64,000 bases of DNA from Atlantibacter hermannii (lineage in GTDB: Bacteria > Pseudomonadota > Gammaproteobacteria > Enterobacterales > Enterobacteriaceae): assembly GCA_900635495.1 (NCBI GenBank), contig LR134136.1, forward strand, positions 2,976,001 through 3,040,000, read 5' to 3'. The position numbers and the translations under genes were made by a program. Below are positions 28,036-37,189 of the stretch, in pieces. Every line of letters begins with the position of its first letter. Position 1 is the stretch's first letter. The notes under the pieces were generated by a model that saw only the letters and a program-made list of their open reading frames with translations, was not told where the DNA came from and searched no databases.

Positions 28036-29448
28036 TTAATCTTGCAGCCATTCGGTGTGGAACACACCTTCTTTATCGGTACGCTTGTACGTGTGTGCAC
28101 CAAAGTAGTCGCGCTGCGCCTGGATCAGGTTAGCCGGCAGTACGGCTGCACGGTAGCTGTCGTAGTAAGCGATAGCGGCTGAGAATGTCGGGGTCGGGAT
28201 GCCATTCTGAACAGCGTAGGCAACCACATCACGCAGTGCTTGCTGGTAATCGTCCGCCGCTTTTTTGAAGTACGGGGCCAACAGCAGGTTTGCGATTGAC
28301 GGGTTTTCTGCATAGGCATCGGTGATTTTCTGCAGGAACTGGGCGCGAATGATGCAACCAGCACGGAAGATTTTAGCAATCTCGCCGTAGTTCAGGTTCC
28401 AGTTGTTTTCTTCCGATGCGGCACGCAGCTGAGAGAAGCCCTGCGCATAAGAAACAATCTTGCCCAGATACAGTGCGCGGCGCACTTTCTCAACGAATTC
28501 CGCTTTATCACCGGTGAACGGCTTAACTTCAGGGCCGCTCAGCACTTTAGAAGCCGCAACGCGCTGTTCTTTCAGAGAAGAAATGTAACGTGCGAATACC
28601 GATTCGGTGATCAGAGACAGCGGCTCGCCGAGATCCAGGGAGCTCTGGCTGGTCCATTTACCGGTACCTTTGTTAGCGGCTTCGTCCAGGATCACATCCA
28701 CCAGGTAGATACCGTTTTCATCTTTTTTGGTGAAGATATCTTTGGTGATGTCGATCAGGTAGCTGCTCAGCTCACCGTTATTCCACTCGGTAAAGGTGCT
28801 GGCCAGTTCTTCGTTGCTCAGATTCAGACCACCTTTCAACAATGAATAGGCTTCGGCAATCAGTTGCATGTCACCGTATTCAATGCCGTTGTGCACCATC
28901 TTCACGTAGTGGCCCGCACCATCGGCACCAATATACGTCACACACGGCTCACCATCTTCCGCAACCGCTGCGATTTTGGTCAGGATTGGCGCGACCAGTT
29001 CGTAAGCTTCTTTCTGACCACCTGGCATGATGGATGGGCCTTTCAGCGCACCTTCTTCACCACCAGAGACGCCAGTTCCGATAAAGTTAAAACCTTCAGC
29101 GGAGAGCTCACGGTTACGACGGATAGTGTCCTGGAAGAACGTATTACCGCCATCAATGATGATGTCACCTTTATCCAGATAAGGTTTCAGGGAGTCGATA
29201 GCTGCATCAGTGCCAGCACCCGCTTTCACCATTAACAGGATACGACGAGGTGTTTCAAGGGATTCAACAAACTCTTTTACCGTATAGTAAGGAACCAGTT
29301 TTTTCCCCGGATTCTCGGCGATAACCTCTTCCGTTTTTTCACGTGAGCGGTTGAAAACGGACACGGTGTAACCACGGCTTTCGATGTTGAGCGCCAGGTT
29401 GCGCCCCATCACAGCCATACCAACGATGCCGATTTGTTGCTTAGACAT
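28036..29448 (-). CDS. gnd: 6-phosphogluconate dehydrogenase, decarboxylating
   Basis: Oxidative pentose-phosphate enzyme making ribulose 5-phosphate, CO2 and NADPH. The start at 29448 (MSKQQIGIVGMAVMGRNLALN) gives 470 aa against 468 in E. coli; an in-frame ATG 16 codons upstream lacks conservation. NADP is bound by GMAVMGRNLALN and FNRSREKTEEV. Substrate motifs include GGNTFFQDT, GVSGGEEGALKGPSIMPGG, HYVKMVHNGIEYGDMQLI and the C-terminal RDYFGAHTYKR tail that completes the neighbouring subunit. Its position beside the O-antigen locus makes it a frequent partner in recombination of that locus. Confidence 0.97.
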   Translation of the reverse strand: MSKQQIGIVGMAVMGRNLALNIESRGYTVSVFNRSREKTEEVIAENPGKKLVPYYTVKEFVESLETPRRILLMVKAGAGTDAAIDSLKPYLDKGDIIIDGGNTFFQDTIRRNRELSAEGFNFIGTGVSGGEEGALKGPSIMPGGQKEAYELVAPILTKIAAVAEDGEPCVTYIGADGAGHYVKMVHNGIEYGDMQLIAEAYSLLKGGLNLSNEELASTFTEWNNGELSSYLIDITKDIFTKKDENGIYLVDVILDEAANKGTGKWTSQSSLDLGEPLSLITESVFARYISSLKEQRVAASKVLSGPEVKPFTGDKAEFVEKVRRALYLGKIVSYAQGFSQLRAASEENNWNLNYGEIAKIFRAGCIIRAQFLQKITDAYAENPSIANLLLAPYFKKAADDYQQALRDVVAYAVQNGIPTPTFSAAIAYYDSYRAAVLPANLIQAQRDYFGAHTYKRTDKEGVFHTEWLQD

Positions 29449-29576
29449 TATGTACTCCTGGGTGTTAAGAGCATTAACATTTTGATTGACTATCATACGC
29501 TCAAAGTTTGCTAATCGGAAATTTTACTACAATTAAAACGAGTAAACACTAAACCATCTCGACTAGCAAATATATA

Positions 29577-31569
29577 CTATGTATTTTTAACTTTCTCAAT
29601 TTTAACTGCCTGTATTGACGCATTATGATTTTTCAATATAGAAACTCTTATCTCCACTGGGGTATTTTCCTCAGTACCTTCTTTAATAGTGAAGTTACCT
29701 GACAATGTCGAAAATTCACCATTTGTGCCTTCTATCTGTTCTGATACTAACACTACCCTATTACCGAGAATAGCATCGTAATTTCCAATTATCTCATTCC
29801 CTGGAGAGTTACTAAAGATCCTTATTTCAAACTTATAATTGCCATGTGGTAATTTCTGGTATGGACCAAACGAAAGGTAACCCTCTGAATCCTTCGCATC
29901 CTTATTAATGGTGCAGTTACTAGCAAGGGTACCAATTTGAGTAGGTAATTGGCATCCATTCCAAGTATAACGTCCATATTCACCATTAAAAATAGGCCAT
30001 ATTGGTTTTGCCAACCAAATATCAGTACCACCAACATGATCCAGAAGAATACCATTGTTCCTTTTAATATTATCGACAAACCGACCATCTTTATCTTCAT
30101 CAGGTCTGACAAGATAGAAAACATTCTCATCTGGAGATACATCAAAGTAAGAAGGTCGGAGAGAGCCATTGCATTGGTGAAAAATGCCCCGTATCATTTA
30201 TTTGTAACACACCATAGCTAAATTCTGGAATAATTACATTGAACGGCATAATACTCCAATAGTTGTTTCCATATACATTTTTGACGTTGTACTTTTTAGA
30301 TAAATTTTTTAAAGAATAACTTAAATCAGAGTTATATTTTTTATACACACTGCTATTTATGACTGATGGTGATAAAGTAGCAACACAAAACCATGTTGAG
30401 GAAAGGCATACAATTGCAAATACAATCAGAAAACTAATACTCTTACCGATTAGAAATCTATTTCTGAAAAATCTCACCAAATCCATTAAAAAACATAATT
30501 TTATGATAAACAAAGCCCATAAGGCATGTCGGGATGAATCAGGGTTAAGGAGACATATTGCAAGGGTAGTAAAAAGTAACCCAATGAAAGCAGTCACTTT
30601 CAGAACACCCCAAAAGGGAGAGTTACTATCAGGCCTTTGCATAATAACGTTTTTAATTATGCTGACCAATGTCACCAAAATATAAATACTAAAAATCGTT
30701 TCGTATATGAAATTAAAACCATAACCAATAATGCTAAATTTAAAAAAAGAACTGCCTTCTAAAAAACTCAATGACGAAAAATTCAACAAATAATCATTAA
30801 GAATTCTTGATAGATTACTTAGAAAAGTACTATAATCAACAAGTTTTATTCCTGCTGATATATCTCGCCCAAGGCTATAATAATTCAATAGGTACTTGTT
30901 AAGTATAAGCGCTAGGGAAAAAGAAACAAATAGAATAACAAGTTGAGTTCTGTATTTCTTGAAATCCCAAAAAATAAAACAAGTCACAATTAAAGTTATA
31001 AATACAAATGCGGCTCTAAGCGGTTCTTCAATAACCATTAAAAAGATAAAAAGTGCAGCAGGAAGGATACGCCTTAAATTCTCCTCTTTGACACTTAATA
31101 TGAAGAAGATTAATATAGATAATGAGAGCACTACGTTTGCAAGATGCGATTGTTGACCAAGAATATAATCATAATCATAACCGGCGCTTACAGGAAAAAA
31201 AAGACAAAATGTGTAAAAAGCGGCTAATATATTTTTTTTGAAAACACAGTAAAGAGAAGAAAATAAAATAGTAGACCAGATAGAAATCCAAAGAGCAGAA
31301 CCAATAATAAATGCGGTATATCCTTTAAACCCCATAGCCATTGCTAACGCAATTGCTATTTCAGACCGAAGGAAAATAAGTTGGTTACCATAGTAGTAAT
31401 CATGTGGTAATATCGAATGTGATTCATATATTGCCTGAGCCAATACTTGCATAGCTGCAGCATCAGCATGAAATGTTATTGAATAAACCCATTTGATATG
31501 AATAACTCCAAAAACAAATGAGATCAATATCACAAATAAAAAACTAAAGATTTTACTGTATGCCTTCAT
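29577..31569 (-). CDS. GtrC-like membrane glycosyltransferase of an O-antigen-modifying set, frame shift inside
   Basis: Large integral-membrane protein in the position of the serotype-specific Gtr transferase, behind gtrA and gtrB. Such enzymes move glucose from undecaprenyl-phosphate-glucose to the O-antigen on the periplasmic side. There are about ten hydrophobic helices (starting with IFSFLFVILISFVFGVIH) and an early acidic site HADAAAMQ. A long periplasmic C-terminus contains RPSYFDVSPDENVFYLVRPD and a beta-rich tail. A G4 run (plus strand C4 at 30187-30190) has one base too many after INDT; correcting it gives about 663 aa in one frame. The literal frames are 30142-31569 and 29577-30197. 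No specific homologue is recognised, so the sugar added is unknown. AT-rich. Confidence 0.7.
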
Positions 31570-31606
31570 CTATACATCCTAAAAATGTCTATATTCTAAT
31601 CGAGCT

Positions 31607-32551
31607 TTAATTTTTCGTTTTTTTATCAAGAAAAAATCTTGGCCTATTTTTCACTTCAATATATATCTTACCAACATATTCACCTAATACACCAATACAA
31701 AGCATCTGCACCCCTCCAATAAATAACACAGCGAGGATTACAGATGTCCAACCATGCACAGTGTGCCCAATTACATATTGAGAAAATGAATATAAAATAA
31801 GAAAAAAGCTCAAAACAGAAATCAGAAAACCTAATATAGTCAATACTCTCAATGGAACCACAGAAAGCGATGTGATACCTTCAAGAGCCAGTGCTAACAT
31901 TTTACCAAGTGGGTATTTAGACTCCCCTGCAACCCGCTCTTTCCTTGAATAATATACTTCCGTAGATGAGTATCCTAACAATGGAATTAGACCACGAATA
32001 TAGATATTTTTTTCTTGATGGCTAAGCAACGATAATAATGCTCTTTGGCTTAAAAGTCTAAAATCAGCGTGATTCTCTACCTGATGGACGCCTAGAGATG
32101 ACATTAATTTGTAGAATAAATTAGCAGTAGTCCTTTTAAAGAAAGTATCTGTACCACGATCTTTTCTAACACCATAAACTATATCAATACCGGAATTATA
32201 TTCATATACCATCGATTTGATAACTGAAGTGTCATCTTGTAGATCTGCATCGATACTAATTACCAGATCAGACAGTTTACATTCATTTAACCCAGCCCAA
32301 AGAGCTGTTTGATGGCCCTTGTTTCTTGATAATTTTATACCTCTGACTCTTGCAGAAGATTTTGAAAAGAGATCAATTAATTCCCATGTTTTGTCTGAGC
32401 TACCATCATCAACAAATAAAATATGACTTTCTGACGAGATTACGTTATCAGCAATCAAAGACTTTAATATTTCATCCAGCTCATTTAAGCATTGATTTAA
32501 AACAGCCTCTTCATTGAAACAAGGTACAACTATAGATAACACACCTGCCAT
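31607..32551 (-). CDS. gtrB: GtrB-like bactoprenol glucosyltransferase
   Basis: GT2-family enzyme transferring a sugar, usually glucose from UDP-glucose, to undecaprenyl phosphate on the cytoplasmic face. The GT-A domain (about 1-230) shows VVPCFNEEAVL, LFVDDGSSDKTWE, KGHQTALWAG and the DxD-type site SIDADLQDD. Two C-terminal membrane helices follow (VLTILGFLISVLSFFLILY and VILAVLFIGGVQMLCIGVLG) and then the family end GEYVGKIYIEVKNRPRF. I prefer the ATG at 32551 (MAGVLSIVVP), which overlaps the gtrA stop as TAATG; an ATG at 32566 is also possible. Confidence 0.85.
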   Translation of the reverse strand: MAGVLSIVVPCFNEEAVLNQCLNELDEILKSLIADNVISSESHILFVDDGSSDKTWELIDLFSKSSARVRGIKLSRNKGHQTALWAGLNECKLSDLVISIDADLQDDTSVIKSMVYEYNSGIDIVYGVRKDRGTDTFFKRTTANLFYKLMSSLGVHQVENHADFRLLSQRALLSLLSHQEKNIYIRGLIPLLGYSSTEVYYSRKERVAGESKYPLGKMLALALEGITSLSVVPLRVLTILGFLISVLSFFLILYSFSQYVIGHTVHGWTSVILAVLFIGGVQMLCIGVLGEYVGKIYIEVKNRPRFFLDKKTKN

Positions 32552-32946
32552 TATTTCATACTCCATTTTTTATTTATAAAGAAGCTTAAGATTGTATAAA
32601 AAATCATACCTAAGGACTGCACGACATAATAATTTTTAACTCCCAAGGATAAAGCTATTTTCATCACAAAAACATTGACAATGTAACATATGAAACAAAC
32701 CAGCATAAACCTTAGTAGATTTCGAGCGCAAACTTTCTTTTTAAAAGTAAAAATTGAATTCATGACAAAGCTAAATATTATTCCTACTACATATCCTATG
32801 GCATTCGATAAAAATAAACTCAACCCAAAAAATGTTAATGTCATTATTACCACTGCTGTTAATAATGTATTTCCACCACCCACAATACAGTATTTAACAA
32901 ATTCTGGGGTCCTGCTATTTATAATGCTATATTTTCTGCGACTCAC
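32551..32946 (-). CDS. gtrA: GtrA-like polyprenyl-phosphate sugar flippase
   Basis: Small (131 aa) membrane protein of the GtrA family with four hydrophobic helices. It is thought to flip undecaprenyl-phosphate-sugar across the inner membrane for the Gtr transferase. Family features are FVKYCIVGGGNTLLTAVV at the start, NAIGYVVGIIFSFVMNSIFTFKKK in the middle and FFINKKWSMK at the end. It starts with GTG at 32946, overlapping the preceding glycosyltransferase stop by four bases (GTGA), and is followed at once by gtrB. Confidence 0.85.
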   Translation of the reverse strand: MSRRKYSIINSRTPEFVKYCIVGGGNTLLTAVVIMTLTFFGLSLFLSNAIGYVVGIIFSFVMNSIFTFKKKVCARNLLRFMLVCFICYIVNVFVMKIALSLGVKNYYVVQSLGMIFYTILSFFINKKWSMK

Positions 32947-34067
32947 AATGTAGCCTCAGATAATAGCTCATGATACACTGCTGAGTATTTTTGTATCATA
33001 TGCTCAGCAGTAAAAAAATCCAAATATCTCTGATAAGCATTACTACCATAGTGTTTTGCCAGTTCAGGTTCGGAAATTAGTTTAAACATTGCATCTTGTA
33101 ATGCTTGAGGATTATTCCGTTCAACTACAACCCCAGTTTCATTATGGATATTAATAAAGCTAGTGCCAGTTCCTATCTCTGCGGAAATAAGTGGCTTTCC
33201 ATACATGGCACCTTCCGCAAGAGATATTCCAAAGGCTTCCGAACGTAAATGAGAAGGGAAAACCACACAATAACATAGAGTGAGAAGTGCCGATTTGTCT
33301 TCATCTGAAACTGCACCAACAAAATGCACGTTCTTTAATACAAGCTTCTGAGCCAGAGATTTTAATTCATTTTCTGCATCACCCGAACCAACAATGACAA
33401 TATTAAAGTCATTATTCTTTGCTGCGTCCAATAATATATGCAGCCCTTTATAATACCTGAATGCACCAACAAAAAGGAAAAATTTATCTTTAAATAAAGA
33501 CTTCCAGTACAGTAACTTCTCTTCACTTGGCACAGGATACGATGATCGTTCTAAACCGTAAGGAATCACAGCAACTTTATCTATGTATCTTTGCAAGATT
33601 GAACTCGTCTTAGCATAGTTTGGTGAAGATGCAATTATACGATCAACTGAATTCAAAAAACGATGCATGAGAGGTTGGTATATTTTTAATGCTGTTTTCT
33701 GTTTTACTATATCAGAATGATAGCTAACTACGGTAGGTTTTTTAACTCCACAGATAAAATGTAAGAGATCCATATATGGATAGGGAAAATGATAATGAAT
33801 AATATCAGCAGACTTAACTAACTCTTTAAATTTGGTGATTGCATAAATAGAAAAAGGAGTCGATGCAATTTCAAAATTCGTTCTGGCATAATAAACGGTA
33901 TGATTACCCAATTGCATGTGGTCCACACTCTTTTTCTTACTTAAGGAAAAGACAGTAGATTCAATCCCATTCTTATAACCAGCTTCACTAAGCTGATAAA
34001 TAACCTGTTCTATCCCACCGAATGTATCAGGATAGTAGGTTTTATATATATGTAGAACTTTCAACAT
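32943..34067 (-). CDS. GT4 glycosyltransferase, WbpZ/WbdC-like
   Basis: GT4 (GT-B fold) glycosyltransferase of 374 aa, probably adding an early mannose or D-rhamnose residue to the lipid-linked primer. The N-terminal motif VLHIYKTYYPDTFGGIEQ and the C-terminal nucleotide-sugar domain (FLFVGAFRYYKGLHILLDAA, SEAFGISLAEGAMYGKPLI) with its E-x7-E pair are clear. As recalled, the sequence resembles WbpZ of the Pseudomonas aeruginosa D-rhamnan locus and WbdC of the E. coli O8/O9a mannan locus, which act first on undecaprenyl-PP-GlcNAc. It is coupled to the previous gene by a TAATG overlap at 34067. Confidence 0.75.
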   Translation of the reverse strand: MLKVLHIYKTYYPDTFGGIEQVIYQLSEAGYKNGIESTVFSLSKKKSVDHMQLGNHTVYYARTNFEIASTPFSIYAITKFKELVKSADIIHYHFPYPYMDLLHFICGVKKPTVVSYHSDIVKQKTALKIYQPLMHRFLNSVDRIIASSPNYAKTSSILQRYIDKVAVIPYGLERSSYPVPSEEKLLYWKSLFKDKFFLFVGAFRYYKGLHILLDAAKNNDFNIVIVGSGDAENELKSLAQKLVLKNVHFVGAVSDEDKSALLTLCYCVVFPSHLRSEAFGISLAEGAMYGKPLISAEIGTGTSFINIHNETGVVVERNNPQALQDAMFKLISEPELAKHYGSNAYQRYLDFFTAEHMIQKYSAVYHELLSEATL

Positions 34068-35209
34068 TAGTTCAACTCAATATGCTTATATGCATTTATC
34101 GTTTCGTTTGCACAGCGTAACCATGAAAAATTTTTAACATGCTCTAAGCCTAATTGGATAGCATTCTCCCTCCATACATTATCCTGGATACTAGTTAATA
34201 TATGTGTAGTGAGTTTATCAACATCCAAAGCATTACTCATTAGAGCACATGTACCAACAACTTCTGGAAGTGATGAACTGTCAGAGCAGACAACTGGAAT
34301 ACCTGATGCCATCGCTTCTAATACAGGAAGGCCGAATCCCTCATAGAGAGATGGGAACAAAAAACTAACCGCACCAGCATAGAGTGCAGGTAAATCACTC
34401 GCAGGTGTAAAACCCAGATAGCGCAACCACCCTTCTCGCTCACCTTTCTCAAAGCGGCGATGCAAAGCGTCACTGTTCCACCCTTTGAATCCACTAATAA
34501 CGAGTGGAATTTGCTTCCTCAGTGGCAGCGGAAGACGTTCGTAGGCATCCAGTAACGTCGCAATATTTTTTCTAGGTTCAATTGAACCAGTAAATAAGGA
34601 ATATTTTTTGAAGGTAAGTGCGTATTTTCCGAGAACATGAGTTATATCTTCTTCAGGACGGGGTCTAAATTCACCACTACATGCTAACTTTGCAGTAAAT
34701 ACCCTACTTTCAGAAATATTAAAATAATTAATGAGCTCGAATCTGGTAAAATCAGAGTCAGCGATAAATACTGATGCACGCTTTACAGTGTGCAACAGTT
34801 CTTTCCGCATATACCGAACTCTCTCAGGGGGATGGCATTGCGGCAAAGTAAAAACCGAGAGATCATGGAAGGTTACAACGCAACGATCCACCCTTGGAGG
34901 TAGATAAAAATTGGGCCCGTGATAAATCGCATTTTTATGATTTTTTAGAACGTTTGTTTTTAACCATGGTGCTGTGAGTCTATATACTTCCGAAGCCAGC
35001 CGATTCTTTTTTACAAGGCTCTTAAGCCCAACTGTTGAAGATCTATTCTCTTTAACTACAGGCATTTGCTGAGTGAGTCGATGACCATTTAAAAATAGCA
35101 ATTCGGATATTTCTGGGGCATCAGATAAACATTTAGCTAACTCAAACGCATAACGTCCAATACCCGTTAATGGGTATTTTATTGCATCAGTTCCAAATAT
35201 AACTTTCAT
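34067..35209 (-). CDS. GT4 glycosyltransferase, WbdB/WbpY-like
   Basis: GT4-family enzyme of 380 aa acting in the cytoplasm on the growing O-chain. The start at 35209 (MKVIFGTDAIKYPLTGIGRYAFEL) overlaps the rmd stop as TAATG; an upstream in-frame ATG inside rmd is not credible. GT-B features include VTFHDLSVF, ADSDFTRFEL, the acceptor/donor hinge LFTGSIEPRKNIATLLDAYE and the donor motif FPSLYEGFGLPVLEAMASGIPV with E-x7-E. Its neighbours suggest it uses GDP-D-rhamnose or GDP-mannose; similarity is to mannosyl/rhamnosyltransferases such as WbdB or WbpY, but the linkage cannot be read from the sequence. Confidence 0.75.
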   Translation of the reverse strand: MKVIFGTDAIKYPLTGIGRYAFELAKCLSDAPEISELLFLNGHRLTQQMPVVKENRSSTVGLKSLVKKNRLASEVYRLTAPWLKTNVLKNHKNAIYHGPNFYLPPRVDRCVVTFHDLSVFTLPQCHPPERVRYMRKELLHTVKRASVFIADSDFTRFELINYFNISESRVFTAKLACSGEFRPRPEEDITHVLGKYALTFKKYSLFTGSIEPRKNIATLLDAYERLPLPLRKQIPLVISGFKGWNSDALHRRFEKGEREGWLRYLGFTPASDLPALYAGAVSFLFPSLYEGFGLPVLEAMASGIPVVCSDSSSLPEVVGTCALMSNALDVDKLTTHILTSIQDNVWRENAIQLGLEHVKNFSWLRCANETINAYKHIELN

Positions 35210-36105
35210 TACTCGCTTTCCAACATCCAGCGTAGAGTATCTTCGAGTGGTGGAACATCCCAATCTGGAATAAATGATTGCAGTTTTGACGGATCCCCAC
35301 TGAGCGTTTTAACTTCATTTGCTCGGACAAATTCTGGATTAATTTGGATGGTCAGATGGTGTTCGGTTATTTTTTCACAAAGTTCAATAATTTTTCTCAG
35401 TGAATATGTCCGGCCAGAGCAGATGTTAATAACTTCGCCAACTGGTTTGGCCTGTAATAATTTGACATAAGCATGGCTTAGTGCACGAACATCTGTAAAA
35501 TCGCGCCAAACATCAATGTTACCTAACTCGATCGTCGGTGATTTTGATTTAAAGTGTTTAACTATCTTTGGCAAAAGGAAGTTTTCCGCCTGACCAACAC
35601 CAGTATAATTGAATGGCCGCGTGATAAAGATAGGCAATTTATCCACCCACAGCTTAGCCATATACTCCATCGCTAATTTACTGACGGCGTAGTCATTCGC
35701 TGGATTCGCAGGGGTAGCTTCATCTAATTGCCCTTCAATACTATTGCCATAGACATTTGCGCTACTGGCGAGCAATACCGCGTCCATAGAGTGGCCCGTC
35801 TGATGTAATGCCTGGAGCAAATTGCGTGTGCCAAGAATATTGACATCATAAAAGGCATTCGCATCTCCATGCCCTACAAAAGCAATAGCGGCTAAATGGA
35901 TCGCAACGTCAGGTTTAATTTGATCAACAACGTTATTTAGCGCGTTGCTGTCTAATAGATCGACATTAAAATAGTCTTCGTCGTCGCAAACTCCAGAACC
36001 AAGTCCAAAAACGCGATATCCGGCAGCGGATAATTCCGCTGCCACATAGCGACCGGTAAACCCATTAATGCCCGTTACGAGGGCTCGTTTGCCGGCGCCA
36101 GTCAT
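35209..36105 (-). CDS. rmd: GDP-6-deoxy-D-lyxo-4-hexulose (GDP-4-keto-6-deoxy-D-mannose) reductase
   Basis: Short-chain dehydrogenase/reductase of 298 aa that reduces the Gmd product to GDP-D-rhamnose. The NAD(P)-binding loop is GINGFTGRYVAAEL; the active-site serine lies in LLASSANVYG and the YxxxK pair in NDYAVSKLAME. RPFNYTGVGQAENF and WRDFTDVRAL are shared with Rmd enzymes. It lacks the epimerase features of Fcl, which would give GDP-L-fucose; a true Fcl is encoded separately at 59963-60928. It overlaps the upstream gmd by one base, so the two act as a pair. The exact product is inferred from family resemblance and context. Confidence 0.82.
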   Translation of the reverse strand: MTGAGKRALVTGINGFTGRYVAAELSAAGYRVFGLGSGVCDDEDYFNVDLLDSNALNNVVDQIKPDVAIHLAAIAFVGHGDANAFYDVNILGTRNLLQALHQTGHSMDAVLLASSANVYGNSIEGQLDEATPANPANDYAVSKLAMEYMAKLWVDKLPIFITRPFNYTGVGQAENFLLPKIVKHFKSKSPTIELGNIDVWRDFTDVRALSHAYVKLLQAKPVGEVINICSGRTYSLRKIIELCEKITEHHLTIQINPEFVRANEVKTLSGDPSKLQSFIPDWDVPPLEDTLRWMLESE

Positions 36106-37145
36106 TAAAAAGAGAACCCTTGTTGGTTACGACGTAGATCTTGCTCAACCATCATCTGGCAAAGCTGTTCAAGCGTGGTTTTCGGTTCCCAACCCAGAAT
36201 CTCTTTAGCGCGAGCAGGATTGCCGATAAGCAGATCCACTTCAGCCGGACGGAAGAATTTTGGATTGACACGTACCAAGGTTTTCCCGGTTACGATATCA
36301 ATACCCACTTCTTGCTCGTCTTTTCCTTCAAAGCGCAGCGTATAACCAGCCGCTTTGAAAGCCATTGAAACGAAGTCACGCACTGTCTCAGTGCGGTTGG
36401 TGGCAAGAACAAAAGTATCAGGCTGATCGGCCTGCAGCATACGCCACATCCCTTCAACATATTCTTTAGCGAAGCCCCAGTCGCGCTTAGCGTCCATGTT
36501 ACCCAATTCAAGCACTTCAGCTTTGCCCAGCTTAATCTTAGCGACGGTGTCGGTAATTTTACGAGTCACAAACTCTTGACCACGTAATGGGGATTCGTGG
36601 TTAAAGAGAATACCGCTGGAAGCAAAAATGCCGTAGCTTTCACGATAGTTGACAGTCATCCAGTGGGCATAGAGTTTGGCCACGCCGTAAGGGCTACGTG
36701 GGTAGAACGGTGTGTCTTCTTTCTGAGGAACGGCCTGCACCAGACCAAACATTTCCGATGTGGATGCTTGATAGAAACGAATTTTTGGGTTTACGATGCG
36801 AATCGCTTCAAGCAAATTCACCGGGCCGATACCCGTGATTTCTGCCGTCGTGATAGGTTGTTCAAAAGACACGCCTACAAAACTCTGCGCGGCGAGGTTG
36901 TAGACCTCAGTTGCGCCACTCTTTTGCAGCAGGCGGATACTGGCGGAGAGATCGGTTAAGTCGTACTCAACGAGATGTAAGTTGGCATTATTTTTAATGC
37001 CCAGCTCTTCAATTCGCCAAAAATTAACCGAACTTGTACGGCGATAGGTACCGTAAACCACATAGCCTTTGTCGAGTAAAAGCTCTGCGAGGTAAGCGCC
37101 ATCCTGACCAGTAACACCTGTAACAACTGCAACTTTACTTATCAT
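36105..37145 (-). CDS. gmd: GDP-mannose 4,6-dehydratase (O-antigen copy)
   Basis: Converts GDP-D-mannose to GDP-4-keto-6-deoxy-D-mannose. The start at 37145 (MISKVAVVTGVTGQDGAYLAE) has GGAG nine bases upstream and gives 346 aa. Typical residues: the GVTGQDGAYLAELL cofactor loop, FYQASTSEMFG with the catalytic Ser/Thr-Glu, YPRSPYGVAKLYAHW with the YxxxK pair, FNHESPLRGQEFVTRKI and KRDWGFAKEYVEGMW. This is a second gmd: it is shorter than and clearly different from the colanic acid copy at 60931-62052. That fits dedicated supply of GDP-D-rhamnose for the O-antigen. Confidence 0.93.
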   Translation of the reverse strand: MISKVAVVTGVTGQDGAYLAELLLDKGYVVYGTYRRTSSVNFWRIEELGIKNNANLHLVEYDLTDLSASIRLLQKSGATEVYNLAAQSFVGVSFEQPITTAEITGIGPVNLLEAIRIVNPKIRFYQASTSEMFGLVQAVPQKEDTPFYPRSPYGVAKLYAHWMTVNYRESYGIFASSGILFNHESPLRGQEFVTRKITDTVAKIKLGKAEVLELGNMDAKRDWGFAKEYVEGMWRMLQADQPDTFVLATNRTETVRDFVSMAFKAAGYTLRFEGKDEQEVGIDIVTGKTLVRVNPKFFRPAEVDLLIGNPARAKEILGWEPKTTLEQLCQMMVEQDLRRNQQGFSF

Positions 37146-37189
37146 AGCTAAGAACTCCAAAAATGAATTATTTTAAGCTAAAAAACAGG

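Noticed and set aside
29449..29496. Longer gnd start giving 16 extra residues
   Set aside because: The extra residues have no counterpart in gnd, and MSKQQIG is the conserved N-terminus.
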